NCBI RefSeq assembly: GCF_000987775.1
Contig: NZ_LAHO01000013.1
Span: 106,953-170,952, forward strand
Origin: Arsukibacterium ikkense
Lineage (GTDB): Bacteria > Pseudomonadota > Gammaproteobacteria > Enterobacterales > Alteromonadaceae
Direction of reading: 5' to 3'
Length of the DNA stretch: 64,000 nucleotides
Under the pieces are notes generated by a model. The model saw only the letters and a program-made list of their open reading frames with translations. It searched no databases and was not told the origin of the DNA. Shown here one piece after another: positions 9,048 through 18,500 of this stretch (the stretch's first letter is position 1; each line of letters opens with the position of its first letter). A program made the position numbers and the translations under genes.

Positions 9048-10103
9048 ATGGCCAACTTATTTGACCCGTTGCAGCTAGGCGACCTGCAGCTGCCCAACAG
9101 AATTATTATGGCGCCTTTAACCCGCTGCCGGGCTTCTGAGGGCCGGGTGCCGAACGATTTAATGGTTGAGTACTACCGGCAGCGGGCCAGTGCCGGCTTA
9201 ATATTAACCGAAGCAACATCAGTCAGCCCCATGGCAGTAGGCTACCCGGATACCTCTGGGATCTGGTCTGAGCAACAGGTGGCCGGCTGGCAGAAGATCA
9301 CAGCGGCTGTGCACCAGGCCGGGGGCCGGATTATGCTGCAACTGTGGCATGTGGGCCGGATTTCAGACCCGCATTATTTAAATGGTGAGCTACCTGTTGC
9401 ACCGAGCGCTATTGCCGCCGACGGCCATGTCAGTTTACTGCGGCCGAAACAGGCTTATGTCACACCAAGGGCACTGGCCACTGCTGAGATTGCCGGCATT
9501 GTCGACGCCTTCCGGTTGGGGGCTGAAAATGCTAAAAAAGCCGGTTTTGATGGGGTGGAAATTCATGGTGCTAATGGTTATCTGTTGGACCAGTTTCTGC
9601 AGGATGGCAGCAACCAGCGTACAGACCAATACGGCGGCAGCATTGAAAACCGTGCCCGCTTAATGCTGGAAGTGACCGATGCGGTAATATCGGTATGGGG
9701 TGCCGGCCGGGTAGGTATGCATCTGGCGCCGCGGGCCGATGCCCACAGCATGGGGGATTCGCAGCGCAGTGATACCTTTGGTTACCTGGTGCAACAACTG
9801 GCTAAGCGTAACATTGCTTTTATCTGTGCTCGTGAAGCGCAGGCGGATGACAGCCTGGGGCCGCAACTGAAACAGCTGTTTGGTGGCGTTTATATTGCCA
9901 ATGAAAAGTTCGATAAAACCAGCGCTAACGCAATAATTGGCAGTGGCAATGCCGATGCTGTTGCCTTTGGCGTACCTTATATCGCGAACCCGGATTTAGT
10001 GGCCCGTTTTGCCCGCGATGCTGAGCTAAATACCGCCCGGCCAGAGCTGTTTTATACAGGGGGTGCTGAGGGCTATACTGATTATCCGGCATTGGCTGAA
10101 TAA
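9048..10103 (+). CDS. Old Yellow Enzyme family alkene reductase (NemA-like)
   Basis: A 351-residue FMN-dependent, NADPH-using ene-reductase. It shows PNRIIMAPLTRCRA at the N-terminus (FMN-binding, residues ~16-30), LQLWHVGR, and HGANGYLLDQFL (residues ~172-184) with the substrate-binding His-Asn pair, then NQRTDQYGGS. Length matches bacterial NemA/XenB enzymes that reduce activated alkenes, nitro compounds and N-ethylmaleimide. An AGGA site precedes the ATG. The upstream 269-bp divergent region with the RND adaptor holds no other gene that I can see. A secreted protein follows after 19 bp and may be cotranscribed. Confidence 0.92.
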   Translation: MANLFDPLQLGDLQLPNRIIMAPLTRCRASEGRVPNDLMVEYYRQRASAGLILTEATSVSPMAVGYPDTSGIWSEQQVAGWQKITAAVHQAGGRIMLQLWHVGRISDPHYLNGELPVAPSAIAADGHVSLLRPKQAYVTPRALATAEIAGIVDAFRLGAENAKKAGFDGVEIHGANGYLLDQFLQDGSNQRTDQYGGSIENRARLMLEVTDAVISVWGAGRVGMHLAPRADAHSMGDSQRSDTFGYLVQQLAKRNIAFICAREAQADDSLGPQLKQLFGGVYIANEKFDKTSANAIIGSGNADAVAFGVPYIANPDLVARFARDAELNTARPELFYTGGAEGYTDYPALAE

Positions 10104-10122
10104 ATAATGAGTAATAAAGACA

Positions 10123-10716
10123 ATGAATATTAAACGCTGCTTGTTGGCCGCCACCTTATTAACGACGCCCAGCCTGCTGTTTGCGGCAGAACCAGCAAGC
10201 GCAGAGTTCTGGCAGAATCTGGCGCAGCATTGTGGCCAGGCTTATGCTGGTAAAAGGGTGATTGCCCGCGATGACAGGCCCGATATGCTGCAGGGTGATG
10301 AAACCTTAGTGGTGCATTTTCGACACTGTTCAGACAAATTGCTGGCACTGCCTTTTCATATAGGCAACACGGATGGCAGCTGGGACCGATCCCGCACCTG
10401 GCGTTTTACCCGCCAGAGCGCGCAGTTAGAATTGCGACATGACCATCGTTTAGCCAATGGTGAACCGGACCAGAGCAATACGATGTATGGTGGTGTGTCG
10501 ATTGGCGATGGCAGCGCCAACCAGCAACGTTTTTTATTTACTGAACGCAAGTCAGGCGCAGGTGAAGACTTGGGCTGGCAAATCGAGATAGTACCCGGTG
10601 AGCGCTATACCTACGGTACCTTTATGGGTGATCGCTGGAGCTGGCGGGTCGACTTTGATCTTACTAAGCCACTGGCTGAATTACCGCCCGCACCATGGGG
10701 CTTTGAATCGGAGTAA
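10123..10716 (+). CDS. Secreted protein of unknown function
   Basis: I do not recognise this family. The 197-residue product has a clear signal peptide (about residues 1-21, LLFAAEP) and a soluble mature part rich in Trp, His, Asp and Arg, with two cysteines (about residues 38 and 68) that could pair in the periplasm. Stretches such as DETLVVHFRHCSDK and GDRWSWRVDFDL suggest a beta-rich lipocalin-like or sandwich domain, but that is only an impression. It follows the ene-reductase gene after 19 bp on the same strand. Confidence 0.7.
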   Translation: MNIKRCLLAATLLTTPSLLFAAEPASAEFWQNLAQHCGQAYAGKRVIARDDRPDMLQGDETLVVHFRHCSDKLLALPFHIGNTDGSWDRSRTWRFTRQSAQLELRHDHRLANGEPDQSNTMYGGVSIGDGSANQQRFLFTERKSGAGEDLGWQIEIVPGERYTYGTFMGDRWSWRVDFDLTKPLAELPPAPWGFESE

Positions 10717-10731
10717 ACTCTGTATATCAGC

Positions 10732-10872
10732 ATGGCCTGTTTTGCCTGCCAGCGCCAGCAGTTTAATCAGGCGCTGGCGAACTTTAAGCGCGATGCACGA
10801 TACCAGCAATTACTCAGCAAATATCAGCTACAATCGCGCCAGGTGCAGCAGGCAACGGTTAACCACCAGTAG
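10732..10872 (+). CDS. Possible 46-residue CxxC mini-protein
   Basis: A short frame beginning MACFACQRQQ, with a CxxC pair and a basic, Gln-rich helical tail. The frame is the same as that of the preceding secreted protein and starts 15 bases after its stop. A GGAG at 10710-10713 is too far from this ATG (18 nt) but well placed for a CTG at 10720, so the start is unclear. Its last 14 bases overlap the 3' end of the convergent malate-synthase-like gene. It may be a real small protein or chance. Confidence 0.25.
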   Translation: MACFACQRQQFNQALANFKRDARYQQLLSKYQLQSRQVQQATVNHQ

Positions 10873-11383
10873 AGGTGTGGTATGGGCCACCGTCTTTCGC
10901 CGTAAAGTGTTTTTCACTGCGACAGCCTAATCTGACCTGTTTACCGGTTAACATACTGAACCAGGGTTCCCCTGCCTGTTTGGCCTGCAACTGAATATCA
11001 TCGATACCGGCACCGTCTTTTTCACCATTGTCGCCATGGCGGTTTAATACCAGTTCAACATGGCGGCCTTCATTCACCAGTACCAGTGATTCCGGCGCTT
11101 CGCGGTGGCCACTTAACGCCACAAACTGTGCCGGGTTTTGCAGGCCACTTTTGCTGCCATCGGCAAAGAACGCCAGCAGGTGCTGAAAGTATACCATGTA
11201 GCAGACAACGTCTTTGTGTGAGCCGTCGGCCAGTGGGAAGGTTTTATCCAGAAAGCCTTTCGAGTAATCCATAACCTGCTTAACATGGCGCTCGTTCAGC
11301 TGATTAATCACGCTAAGCTCGGTCGCCATCCAGGCAGTTTGGTTTGGCGTGCTAGTGCTGTGGGTTGGGGCCAGTGTAGTCAT
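10859..11383 (-). CDS. Stand-alone malate-synthase-G-like domain protein
   Basis: The ATG at 11383 is chosen because GAGG lies 8 bases upstream; a longer frame to 11464 would run into the repeat element. The 174-residue product resembles the part of malate synthase G just before and after the first catalytic strand. FLDKTFPLADGSHKDV, SGLQNPAQFVALSGH, RHVELVLNRHG and DGAGIDDIQLQA align by eye with the enzyme's FLDE..PL..GS, TPAQFVGYRG, GLHIELQID and INDVIVEA blocks, and the tail KHFTAKDGG resembles its RHYTAADGS. The stretch with the catalytic ILDCEDSVAAVD is missing and the TIM barrel is absent, so no malate synthase activity is expected. It is divergent from a DUF3612 regulator, a family linked to short-chain acyl-CoA and glyoxylate metabolism. 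Relic or repurposed ligand-binding domain. Confidence 0.7.
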   Translation of the reverse strand: MTTLAPTHSTSTPNQTAWMATELSVINQLNERHVKQVMDYSKGFLDKTFPLADGSHKDVVCYMVYFQHLLAFFADGSKSGLQNPAQFVALSGHREAPESLVLVNEGRHVELVLNRHGDNGEKDGAGIDDIQLQAKQAGEPWFSMLTGKQVRLGCRSEKHFTAKDGGPYHTSTGG

Positions 11384-11458
11384 GTTGTTATCCTCGTTTT
11401 TGTCGGGTACTTTTACGTTAAGGTGTTTAACACTCCGGCCCGCAACTCCTGCTGTGCT

Positions 11459-11573
11459 CGCCACAGCAAGTACTGCAGGCGTCCTGCCTTACGCAAGCCA
11501 GCTTACGCTGTTCAAATTCGTTCCTGACGAATTTGTCGCTGCCGCTTGCGCGTTCGCTCAGACACTCTGTGGC
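11459..11573 (-). repeat. Interspersed repeat copy A (~115 bp, terminal inverted repeats)
   Basis: Between the divergent malate-synthase-like and XRE genes lies an element closely similar, in reverse orientation, to 15512-15627. It is bounded by CGCCACAG (11459-11466) and CTGTGGC (11567-11573), which pair as terminal inverted repeats, and contains an internal palindrome CAAATTCGT/ACGAATTTG (11513-11521 and 11527-11535) with a 5-nt loop. Similarity continues a few tens of bases outside the ends. Short frames inside it are unlikely to be genes. Confidence 0.8.
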
Positions 11574-11711
11574 TGCGCTATCAGGATTCCGGGCCTTCGT
11601 TTCCGTCACGTTCTTTTAGAACGCAGACCAGTTGCTATCGGTTAAAAACTAGTCTAGGCTAAAAATCAGCATAATTTCACAATAAAAATTTTACAGTGTG
11701 AATTTTACAAA

Positions 11712-13217
11712 ATGAAAGCAAATAAAAGCCTGCTCAGAAAGTCGCATTTTTTAGGTACTAAAATCAGAAACCTGAGAAAGCGCAATAACTTAACTATGGA
11801 AGACTTGTCTACCCGTTGCATCAGGGTGAACCCGGAACAGGCGCCATCGGTGTCCTATCTGTCAATGATCGAGCGCGGCAAACGTACGCCCGGTATAGAA
11901 ATGCTGGAGGTCATCGCCGAAGTATTTCAAAAAGACCTTGACTGGTTTCTGGATGGTGAAGATGACGGCCAGGACTTAACCCCACAAAAGGGCAGTCGTG
12001 GCGGCATCAGCGGTATGGCACTGGAGCCGGGGTTTTTATTCTCCAATGATATTCTGCAAATTGCTATTCCGGAAATGCTGTCGCAAACCGGCACCAGTGG
12101 TAAGCAGTTTGCCCAGCTGCTTATTCGGGCGCATCAGGAGCATCACCAAAACCACTTTCCCGAGCTGGAACGCGCCGCCGAAGATGTGGGCCTGAAACGA
12201 ATGCCACTGAGTGTTGATGAACTGTTAGCCATAGTGCAGCAACTGGGGCTGCAAGTAAGCTGGTTTACCGAGCCACCGAAAGAAATACTGGATGAGCTGG
12301 GGGTATTGTCAAAAAATGTCTCTACCTCGTTTTTTACGCCGCCGGCTACCCTGCATTTAAACCGTTTATTACAGCAGTTTCCTACCCGTTTAAAGTATGA
12401 GTTGGCTGTGCATATAGGCCATGCGGTGCTGCACAACAAAGATGGCGTGAAAAGCAGCATGACAGTAGGTGGCGCTCATGATGACGACTTGTCGCAATCC
12501 ACTGCCGTGCAGCCACAGGACATTCTGCATGCCTGGCGTGATTTTGAATCCAGCTTTTTTGCCGGAGCACTGCTGTGCCCCAAACTACCGTTTCGCCAGC
12601 TGCTCGACCGTCAGGGGTATGAAATCAGCAGCCATCAGCAGGCAGGCGTATCAGCGTCAGTGGCTATGCGGCGGATGACGGCAGTATCACCCTATACCCA
12701 TTGGCATTACTTTGACGCCTATACTCCTGGCAAGTTAAAAGCGGTATACCGCGGCAACGGCATTCCGCTGCCATGGGGTAATATGCGCCAGGTGGAAGAC
12801 CCTTGCCAGCACTGGGCGGTATTCCGGATGTTTGATGTTGAGGGGGTGGCAAGCAGTGCCCAGTTGTCATTGTTGGATGTAAACGGTAAGCCGCGGATTT
12901 ACTGCTGCGAGTCGACTAAAGTCAGCGACCTGGCAGGTAATAACCATGTATTGTGCGCTGGTATTGATCTTAACCCGGCATTGCTGGCTCAGGGGGTAGA
13001 TGCCGATGCCATGGCCGGTGAGCTGAAGCAGCTGTGTATAAACAGTGCCGGTGGGGCCAAAGTGCCCAAAGCTATTCAGACCTCGCTGACCAGCGTAGCA
13101 AATATTCTGAATATTAACTGGGTAGCGCGCAGCCTGCAAAAGCCGGCGCAGTTAATTTGTGCCCGCGGCAATAGCTGCCCGCGCAGCCCACGCTGCTACG
13201 ACTGTATCGGCCGCTAG
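11712..13217 (+). CDS. XRE-family regulator with DUF3612/ScfR-like C-terminus
   Basis: A 501-residue transcriptional regulator. Residues ~12-78 form a helix-turn-helix of the XRE/Cro type (GTKIRNLRKRNNLTMEDLS...SYLSMIERGKRTPG). The long C-terminal part matches the short-chain fatty acyl regulator (ScfR/RamB/MclR) group, here of the DUF3612 type, and ends with a cysteine-rich CARGNSCPRSPRCYDC motif (residues ~482-497) that may bind metal. Known relatives control acetate, propionate or glyoxylate-cycle genes by sensing acyl-CoA thioesters. It is divergently transcribed from a malate-synthase-like domain gene, consistent with local regulation (inference). The start lies in an A/T-rich leader without a strong Shine-Dalgarno site. 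Confidence 0.87.
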   Translation: MKANKSLLRKSHFLGTKIRNLRKRNNLTMEDLSTRCIRVNPEQAPSVSYLSMIERGKRTPGIEMLEVIAEVFQKDLDWFLDGEDDGQDLTPQKGSRGGISGMALEPGFLFSNDILQIAIPEMLSQTGTSGKQFAQLLIRAHQEHHQNHFPELERAAEDVGLKRMPLSVDELLAIVQQLGLQVSWFTEPPKEILDELGVLSKNVSTSFFTPPATLHLNRLLQQFPTRLKYELAVHIGHAVLHNKDGVKSSMTVGGAHDDDLSQSTAVQPQDILHAWRDFESSFFAGALLCPKLPFRQLLDRQGYEISSHQQAGVSASVAMRRMTAVSPYTHWHYFDAYTPGKLKAVYRGNGIPLPWGNMRQVEDPCQHWAVFRMFDVEGVASSAQLSLLDVNGKPRIYCCESTKVSDLAGNNHVLCAGIDLNPALLAQGVDADAMAGELKQLCINSAGGAKVPKAIQTSLTSVANILNINWVARSLQKPAQLICARGNSCPRSPRCYDCIGR

Positions 13218-13326
13218 TTTATATATTCTGTTACAACTTGTTGTTGGCAGATATTTGGCTTTAGCTGACGGCAGCGCTACTATAGCGTCGACAACTTAAT
13301 GTGGCCCGTATTTCAGGAAAACTATA

Positions 13327-15393
13327 ATGAAAAAAATCAGTATGATTGCCGCCAGTGTTGCGCTGGCATTAGGTTTAGCCGCCTGTAGTGAACCCGCTAC
13401 CAATAAAAGCGCTGAGCCAGTAGCGGCGCAGCAGGCGCCGCGGATATCTGGCGTTGATAGCCAGTACTTTGACCCGGCAGTAAAATTCAGTGAAGACTTC
13501 TTTCTGGCTGTCAACGGTAAATGGCTGGCTGAAACAGAAATCCCGGCTGATAAAGCCTCGTACGGCTCTTTCCATATTCTGAATGACAATTCGCAGCAGG
13601 CGGTAAAAGCCATTATTGATGAAGTGGCTGCCCGCACCGATTTAAAAGCCGGTTCGGATGAGCAGAAATTAGGACATTTTTATAATAGCTTTATGGATGA
13701 AGCAACCATCGAGAAGCTGGGTTTAAGCCCGTTGCAACCGCAGTTAGATGCCATTAGTTCTTTGGAAAGCAAAAGTCAGTTAGCGGCGCTATTTGCCCGA
13801 TTACAGCGCGATGGTATCAGTATTCCATTTGGTTGGTTTATTAACAACGACGCGAAAAACTCCACCGAGTACGCGGTATATCTGGGGCAGGGTGGTTTAG
13901 GTCTGCCGGATCGTGACTACTATTTTAACGATGACGAAAAATCGGTAAAACTGATTGCTGACTATAAAGCCTATTTAACCGATATGTTCAGTATGGCGGG
14001 CCATGTTGACGCCCCAGCTGCTGCTGAGCGCGTTTATGCGCTGGAAAAAGCCCTGGCCGAGCACCACTGGACCCGGCTGGACAACCGCAATGCCGATAAA
14101 ACCTACAACAAAGTGGCCGTTACTGAGCTGAATGCCAGCATGGGTAGCTTTGACTGGCCAACGTTTGCCGACGGCGTAAAATTAGCTGAAGTGAATGACA
14201 TTATTGTGCGTCAGCCCAGCTACTTTGCAGGCTTTGCCAAGGTGCTGGCGGCGACAGACTTACCAAGCTGGCAGGATTATTTAAGCCTGAAAACCATCCA
14301 TGGTTATGCCGATAAGCTTAGCAGCAATTTTGCCGATCGCCGTTTTGCATTTTACGGCACCACCTTAAGCGGTACAGAGCAGCAGCAACCCCGCTGGAAG
14401 CGCGCAGTTGATGCGTCAGATCAGGTACTGGGCGAGCTGACCGGTAAGCTGTATGTTGAGCGGCACTTTAAACCCGAAGCTAAAGCGCGGATGGAGCAGC
14501 TGGTTGCTAATGTGATTAAAGCTTACGAAATTGCTATTAACGAGCTGGAGTGGATGAGCGCAGACACCAAGGTGGCGGCGCAGGAGAAACTCAGCAAGTT
14601 TACCCCGAAAATTGGTTATCCTGATAAGTGGAAAGATTACTCGGCACTGGAAATTAAAGCCGATGATTTAGTGGGTAATTTTGTGCGTGCCAGCCACTGG
14701 GCATACGACCAGATGGTCGCTAAACTGGGCCAGCCGATTGATAAAGGCGAGTGGTTTATGACCCCGCAAACGGTTAATGCTTATTACAACCCGGTGAACA
14801 ACGAGATCGTATTCCCGGCCGCTATTCTGCAACCGCCGTTTTTTAATATGGACGCCGACGATGCCGTAAACTACGGTGGTATTGGTGGGGTTATCGGCCA
14901 TGAAATTGGCCATGGCTTTGACGATCAGGGCGCTAAGTACGATGGCGATGGTAACCTGCGTAACTGGTGGACTGAGCAAGATAAAGCACAGTTTCAGGCG
15001 CGTGGTGCCAAGTTAATTGGCCAGTACAACAAGTTTGAGCCACTGCCAGGGGTTAATGTGAACGGTGCGGTAGCACTGGGTGAAAACATTGGTGATTTAG
15101 GTGGTATGACGGTAGCACTAAAAGCCTATCAGTTATCGCTGGATGGCAAAGAGGCGCCGGTGATGGATGGTTTTACCGGTGAACAACGGTTCTTTATCAG
15201 CTGGGCGCAGGTATGGCGCACCAAGTTCCGCGAAGAAGCACTGCGTCGCCAGTTAAGCACCGGCCCGCACTCACCAGCCCATTACCGGGTAATTGGGGTA
15301 CTGCCGAATATTCCGGAATTTTATACAGCCTTTGATATTAAAGAAGGCGATGCGATGTATATCGCGCCAGAACAGCGCGTTAAGATCTGGTAA
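13327..15393 (+). CDS. M13 (neprilysin/PepO-type) metallopeptidase lipoprotein
   Basis: A 688-residue zinc endopeptidase. The signal peptide ends in a lipobox (LAAC, Cys at residue 20), so the enzyme is a predicted membrane-anchored periplasmic or surface lipoprotein. The gluzincin motifs are intact: HEIGH at residues ~525-529, the third zinc ligand in ENIGDLGG (~586-593), and the M13 NAYYNP substrate-contact block (~484-489). Length fits bacterial PepO/neprilysin-like oligopeptidases, which cut peptides below about 40 residues. An AGGA site sits before the ATG. It is monocistronic, with its own terminator 42 bp after the stop. Confidence 0.95.
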   Translation: MKKISMIAASVALALGLAACSEPATNKSAEPVAAQQAPRISGVDSQYFDPAVKFSEDFFLAVNGKWLAETEIPADKASYGSFHILNDNSQQAVKAIIDEVAARTDLKAGSDEQKLGHFYNSFMDEATIEKLGLSPLQPQLDAISSLESKSQLAALFARLQRDGISIPFGWFINNDAKNSTEYAVYLGQGGLGLPDRDYYFNDDEKSVKLIADYKAYLTDMFSMAGHVDAPAAAERVYALEKALAEHHWTRLDNRNADKTYNKVAVTELNASMGSFDWPTFADGVKLAEVNDIIVRQPSYFAGFAKVLAATDLPSWQDYLSLKTIHGYADKLSSNFADRRFAFYGTTLSGTEQQQPRWKRAVDASDQVLGELTGKLYVERHFKPEAKARMEQLVANVIKAYEIAINELEWMSADTKVAAQEKLSKFTPKIGYPDKWKDYSALEIKADDLVGNFVRASHWAYDQMVAKLGQPIDKGEWFMTPQTVNAYYNPVNNEIVFPAAILQPPFFNMDADDAVNYGGIGGVIGHEIGHGFDDQGAKYDGDGNLRNWWTEQDKAQFQARGAKLIGQYNKFEPLPGVNVNGAVALGENIGDLGGMTVALKAYQLSLDGKEAPVMDGFTGEQRFFISWAQVWRTKFREEALRRQLSTGPHSPAHYRVIGVLPNIPEFYTAFDIKEGDAMYIAPEQRVKIW

Positions 15394-15434
15394 CGGTTAA
15401 TCCATTGGGTAATAAAAATCTGCTACACTGCACA

Positions 15435-15468
15435 GGCTGAGTAGGTGACTACTCAGCCTTTTGTTTTT
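15435..15468 (+). terminator. Intrinsic terminator after the M13 peptidase gene
   Basis: A perfect 10-bp stem (GGCTGAGTAG / CTACTCAGCC, 15435-15444 and 15449-15458) with a GTGA loop is followed by TTTTGTTTTT. Confidence 0.93.
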
Positions 15469-15511
15469 CGGGAGCTGCTCCGTTTGATAAAGGTTAGAAC
15501 CCCGATTTGGG

Positions 15512-15627
15512 CGCCACAGAGTGTCTGAGCTATGCCGCAGGCAACGGGCGACAAATTCGTCTGGAACGAATTTGAACAGCTTTGCTGGCTCGCGAAGGGC
15601 AGGATGCCCGAAGTAGTTGCTGTGGCG
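15512..15627 (+). repeat. Interspersed repeat copy B (~116 bp, terminal inverted repeats)
   Basis: Second copy of the element at 11459-11573, in the opposite orientation. Its ends are CGCCACAG (15512-15519) and CTGTGGCG (15620-15627), with the internal palindrome CAAATTCGT (15552-15560) / ACGAATTTG (15566-15574). The blocks CCACAGAGTGTCTGAGC, GACAAATTCGT, GGAACGAATTTGAACAGC and TTGCTGTGGCGAGC are shared with copy A. It lies between the peptidase terminator and the acnB promoter region. Confidence 0.8.
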
Positions 15628-15678
15628 AGCCAGAGCGGGCGTTGTAACCGGTATCTTTGCACCTAAGCTGACCGGAAC

Positions 15679-15694
15679 CCTCAGCATGCTGAGG
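15679..15694. promoter_or_regulatory. 16-bp perfect palindrome upstream of acnB
   Basis: CCTCAGCATGCTGAGG is a perfect 16-bp palindrome about 190 bp before the acnB start. It could be an operator for a dimeric regulator or the loopless end of a repeat. I do not recognise the site; no T tract follows. Confidence 0.3.
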
Positions 15695-15880
15695 TCTGAC
15701 CACTATAACAAAGAATATATAACATCTGGTTTCGCATTCACACCATTTATACCCACTATAAGTGGCGTGGTTAACGGCCTGATGTCAATTTGGCCCGAAT
15801 TTTTATATAATCGCGCCCATTCATGCTAAGAATGACGCCGCAGTAGCAAGACTGCCGGCAATGACCAAGAGGATCATACT

Positions 15881-18481
15881 GTGCTACAACAATATCGCGA
15901 ACATGTGGCCGAGCGCGCAGCGCAAGGTATCCCGCCAAAACCGCTCAATGCTGAGCAGGTAGCCGCCTTAGTTGAACTGTTAAAAAATCCGCCAACAGGC
16001 GAAGAAGAGACCTTAGTTGATTTGCTGGTAAACCGGGTACCACCGGGTGTAGATGAAGCTGCCTACGTTAAAGCCGGCTTTTTAACTGCACTGGCCAATG
16101 GCGAAGCAACCAGTAGCCTGATCAACGCCGAGTATGCTACTGAGCTATTAGGCACCATGATGGGTGGCTACAATATTCAGCCATTAATCAGCCTGTTGGA
16201 CCACGACAAGCTGGCACCGATTGCGGCGAAAGCGCTGTCGCATACCCTGCTGATTTTCGATGCATTTCACGATGTTACCGAAAAAGCTGACGCCGGTAAT
16301 AGCTACGCCAAGCAAGTGGTGCAGAGCTGGGCTGATGCACAGTGGTTTGAAAGCAAACCCGCGCTGGCAGAAAAAATCACTGTTACCGTATTTAAAGTGT
16401 CGGGCGAAACCAATACTGATGATTTATCACCGGCACCTGATGCCTGGTCACGGCCGGATATTCCGCTGCATGCCTTAGCCATGCTGAAAAACGCCCGTGA
16501 AGGCATTAACCCGGATCAGCCGGGTACCGTTGGCCCAATCAAGCAATTAGACGAGCTAAACAAAAAAGGCTTTCCACTGGCTTATGTTGGTGACGTGGTT
16601 GGTACCGGTTCATCACGTAAATCCGCCACTAACTCTGTGCTGTGGTTTATGGGTGACGATATTCCATACGTACCAAACAAGCGCGGTGGTGGTTTTGTAC
16701 TCGGTGGCAAAATTGCCCCTATTTTCTTTAACACCATGGAAGACTCAGGTGCCCTGCCGATTGAAGTTGATGTAAGCAAACTGGAAATGGGCGATGTCAT
16801 CGACATTCTGCCATTCGAAGGCAAGGTAGTCCGTCACGGCTCAAACGAAGTGTTGGCCGAGTTCAGCCTGGCTACAGACGTGTTAATTGATGAAGTGCGT
16901 GCCGGTGGCCGTATTCCGTTAATCATTGGCCGGGGTTTAACTGACCGCGCCCGTGAATTTCTGGGCCATGGCCCGTCAGATAAATTCCGCCGCCCTTCGG
17001 CGAAAGTTGATTCTGGCAAAGGTTTTACCCTGGCGCAGAAAATGGTGGGCAAAGCCTGTGGTGTACAAGGTGTGCGCCCGGGTACTTACTGTGAGCCGAA
17101 AATGACCACAGTAGGCTCGCAGGATACTACCGGGCCGATGACCCGCGATGAGCTAAAAGACTTAGCGTGTTTAGGCTTCTCAGCTGATTTAACTATGCAG
17201 TCTTTCTGTCACACCGCCGCTTATCCGAAGCCGGTTGATGTAGACACTCACCACACCCTGCCAGACTTTATCATGAACCGTGGCGGCGTTGCGCTGCGCC
17301 CGGGCGATGGCATTATTCACAGCTGGTTAAACCGCATGTTACTGCCAGATACCGTCGGTACCGGTGGTGATTCGCACACCCGTTTCCCAATGGGCATTTC
17401 GTTCCCGGCCGGCTCTGGTTTAGTGGCTTTTGCTGCCGCTACCGGCGTCATGCCACTGGATATGCCGGAATCGGTATTAGTTCGCTTTAAAGGTGAGATG
17501 CAGCCGGGTATTACCCTGCGCGATTTAGTGCATGCCATACCGTATGTTGCCATTCAAAAAGGTTTGTTAACCGTTGATAAAAAAGGCAAGAAGAACATCT
17601 TTTCTGGCCGTATTCTGGAAATTGAAGGCTTACCCAGTAGTTTAACAGTAGAGCAGGCGTTTGAATTATCAGATGCTTCGGCTGAGCGTTCTGCTGCCGG
17701 CTGTACTATTAAGTTGTCTGAAAGCGCTATTGCTGAGTATCTGGAATCGAACATTGTCATGCTGAAATGGATGATTTCAGAAGGTTATGGCGATGTGCGT
17801 ACTATCGAGCGCCGTATTCAGGCGATGCAGGCCTGGCTGAAAAATCCACAGCTGATGGCGGCCGATGCAGATGCCGAATACAGCGAAATTATTGAAATTG
17901 ACCTGGCCGAGATTAAAGAGCCGGTACTGTGTGCACCAAACGATCCGGATGATGCGCGCTTACTGTCTGACGTGGCGGGCGATAAAATCGATGAAGTGTT
18001 TATTGGTTCTTGTATGACTAACATTGGCCACTTCCGGGCGGCCGGTAAGTTGCTGGACAAATATAAAGGCCAGCTGCCAACCCGCTTGTGGATTGCACCA
18101 CCGACCAAGATGGATCAGGCGCAGTTAACCGAAGAAGGTTACTACAGCATTTTCGGTAAAGTCGGTGCCCGCACTGAAATGCCAGGCTGTTCACTGTGTA
18201 TGGGTAACCAGGCACGCGTAGCGGAGAACTCTACGGTAGTATCTACTTCTACCCGTAACTTCCCGAACCGCTTAGGCCAGGGCGCAAACGTGTATTTAGC
18301 CTCTGCGGAACTGGCGGCAGTGGCTTCTATTCTCGGTAAGCTGCCCACGGTAGCCGAGTATCTGGAATACGCGAAGCAAATTGATGCTACCGCGGCTGAT
18401 ACTTACCGTTACCTGAACTTCCACCAGATGCCACAGTACACCAAAAAAGCGGATAATGTGATTATCCAGCAAGCCGTGTAA
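15881..18481 (+). CDS. acnB: Aconitate hydratase B
   Basis: An 866-residue AcnB-type aconitase: an N-terminal HEAT-like domain (residues ~1-160), the swivel domain (~170-380) and the [4Fe-4S] catalytic core. Cluster ligands are visible in [11 protein letters not shown] (C~710) and PGCSLCMGN (C~769 and ~772). It isomerises citrate and isocitrate in the TCA cycle, in the cytoplasm. The start is GTG at 15881, preceded by AAGAGGA at proper spacing, and the N-terminus [22 protein letters not shown] is typical of the family. AcnB in E. coli can also bind mRNA when the cluster is lost. It ends at a terminator before yacL. Confidence 0.98.
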   Translation: MLQQYREHVAERAAQGIPPKPLNAEQVAALVELLKNPPTGEEETLVDLLVNRVPPGVDEAAYVKAGFLTALANGEATSSLINAEYATELLGTMMGGYNIQPLISLLDHDKLAPIAAKALSHTLLIFDAFHDVTEKADAGNSYAKQVVQSWADAQWFESKPALAEKITVTVFKVSGETNTDDLSPAPDAWSRPDIPLHALAMLKNAREGINPDQPGTVGPIKQLDELNKKGFPLAYVGDVVGTGSSRKSATNSVLWFMGDDIPYVPNKRGGGFVLGGKIAPIFFNTMEDSGALPIEVDVSKLEMGDVIDILPFEGKVVRHGSNEVLAEFSLATDVLIDEVRAGGRIPLIIGRGLTDRAREFLGHGPSDKFRRPSAKVDSGKGFTLAQKMVGKACGVQGVRPGTYCEPKMTTVGSQDTTGPMTRDELKDLACLGFSADLTMQSFCHTAAYPKPVDVDTHHTLPDFIMNRGGVALRPGDGIIHSWLNRMLLPDTVGTGGDSHTRFPMGISFPAGSGLVAFAAATGVMPLDMPESVLVRFKGEMQPGITLRDLVHAIPYVAIQKGLLTVDKKGKKNIFSGRILEIEGLPSSLTVEQAFELSDASAERSAAGCTIKLSESAIAEYLESNIVMLKWMISEGYGDVRTIERRIQAMQAWLKNPQLMAADADAEYSEIIEIDLAEIKEPVLCAPNDPDDARLLSDVAGDKIDEVFIGSCMTNIGHFRAAGKLLDKYKGQLPTRLWIAPPTKMDQAQLTEEGYYSIFGKVGARTEMPGCSLCMGNQARVAENSTVVSTSTRNFPNRLGQGANVYLASAELAAVASILGKLPTVAEYLEYAKQIDATAADTYRYLNFHQMPQYTKKADNVIIQQAV

Positions 18482-18500
18482 TAGCCTCTGTTATACTTAA

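Noticed and set aside
11384..11464. N-terminal extension of the malate-synthase-like protein
   Set aside because: It has no ribosome site, enters repeat A, and the internal ATG at 11383 has GAGG at good spacing.
11349..11645. Open frame of 98 codons on the plus strand
   Set aside because: It covers the 5' end of the malate-synthase-like gene and repeat A, so it is a by-product of the repeat.
15397..15687. Open frames of 69-96 codons on the minus strand
   Set aside because: They lie inside the terminator and interspersed repeat B, and the matching frames in copy A differ; no ribosome site or family match.
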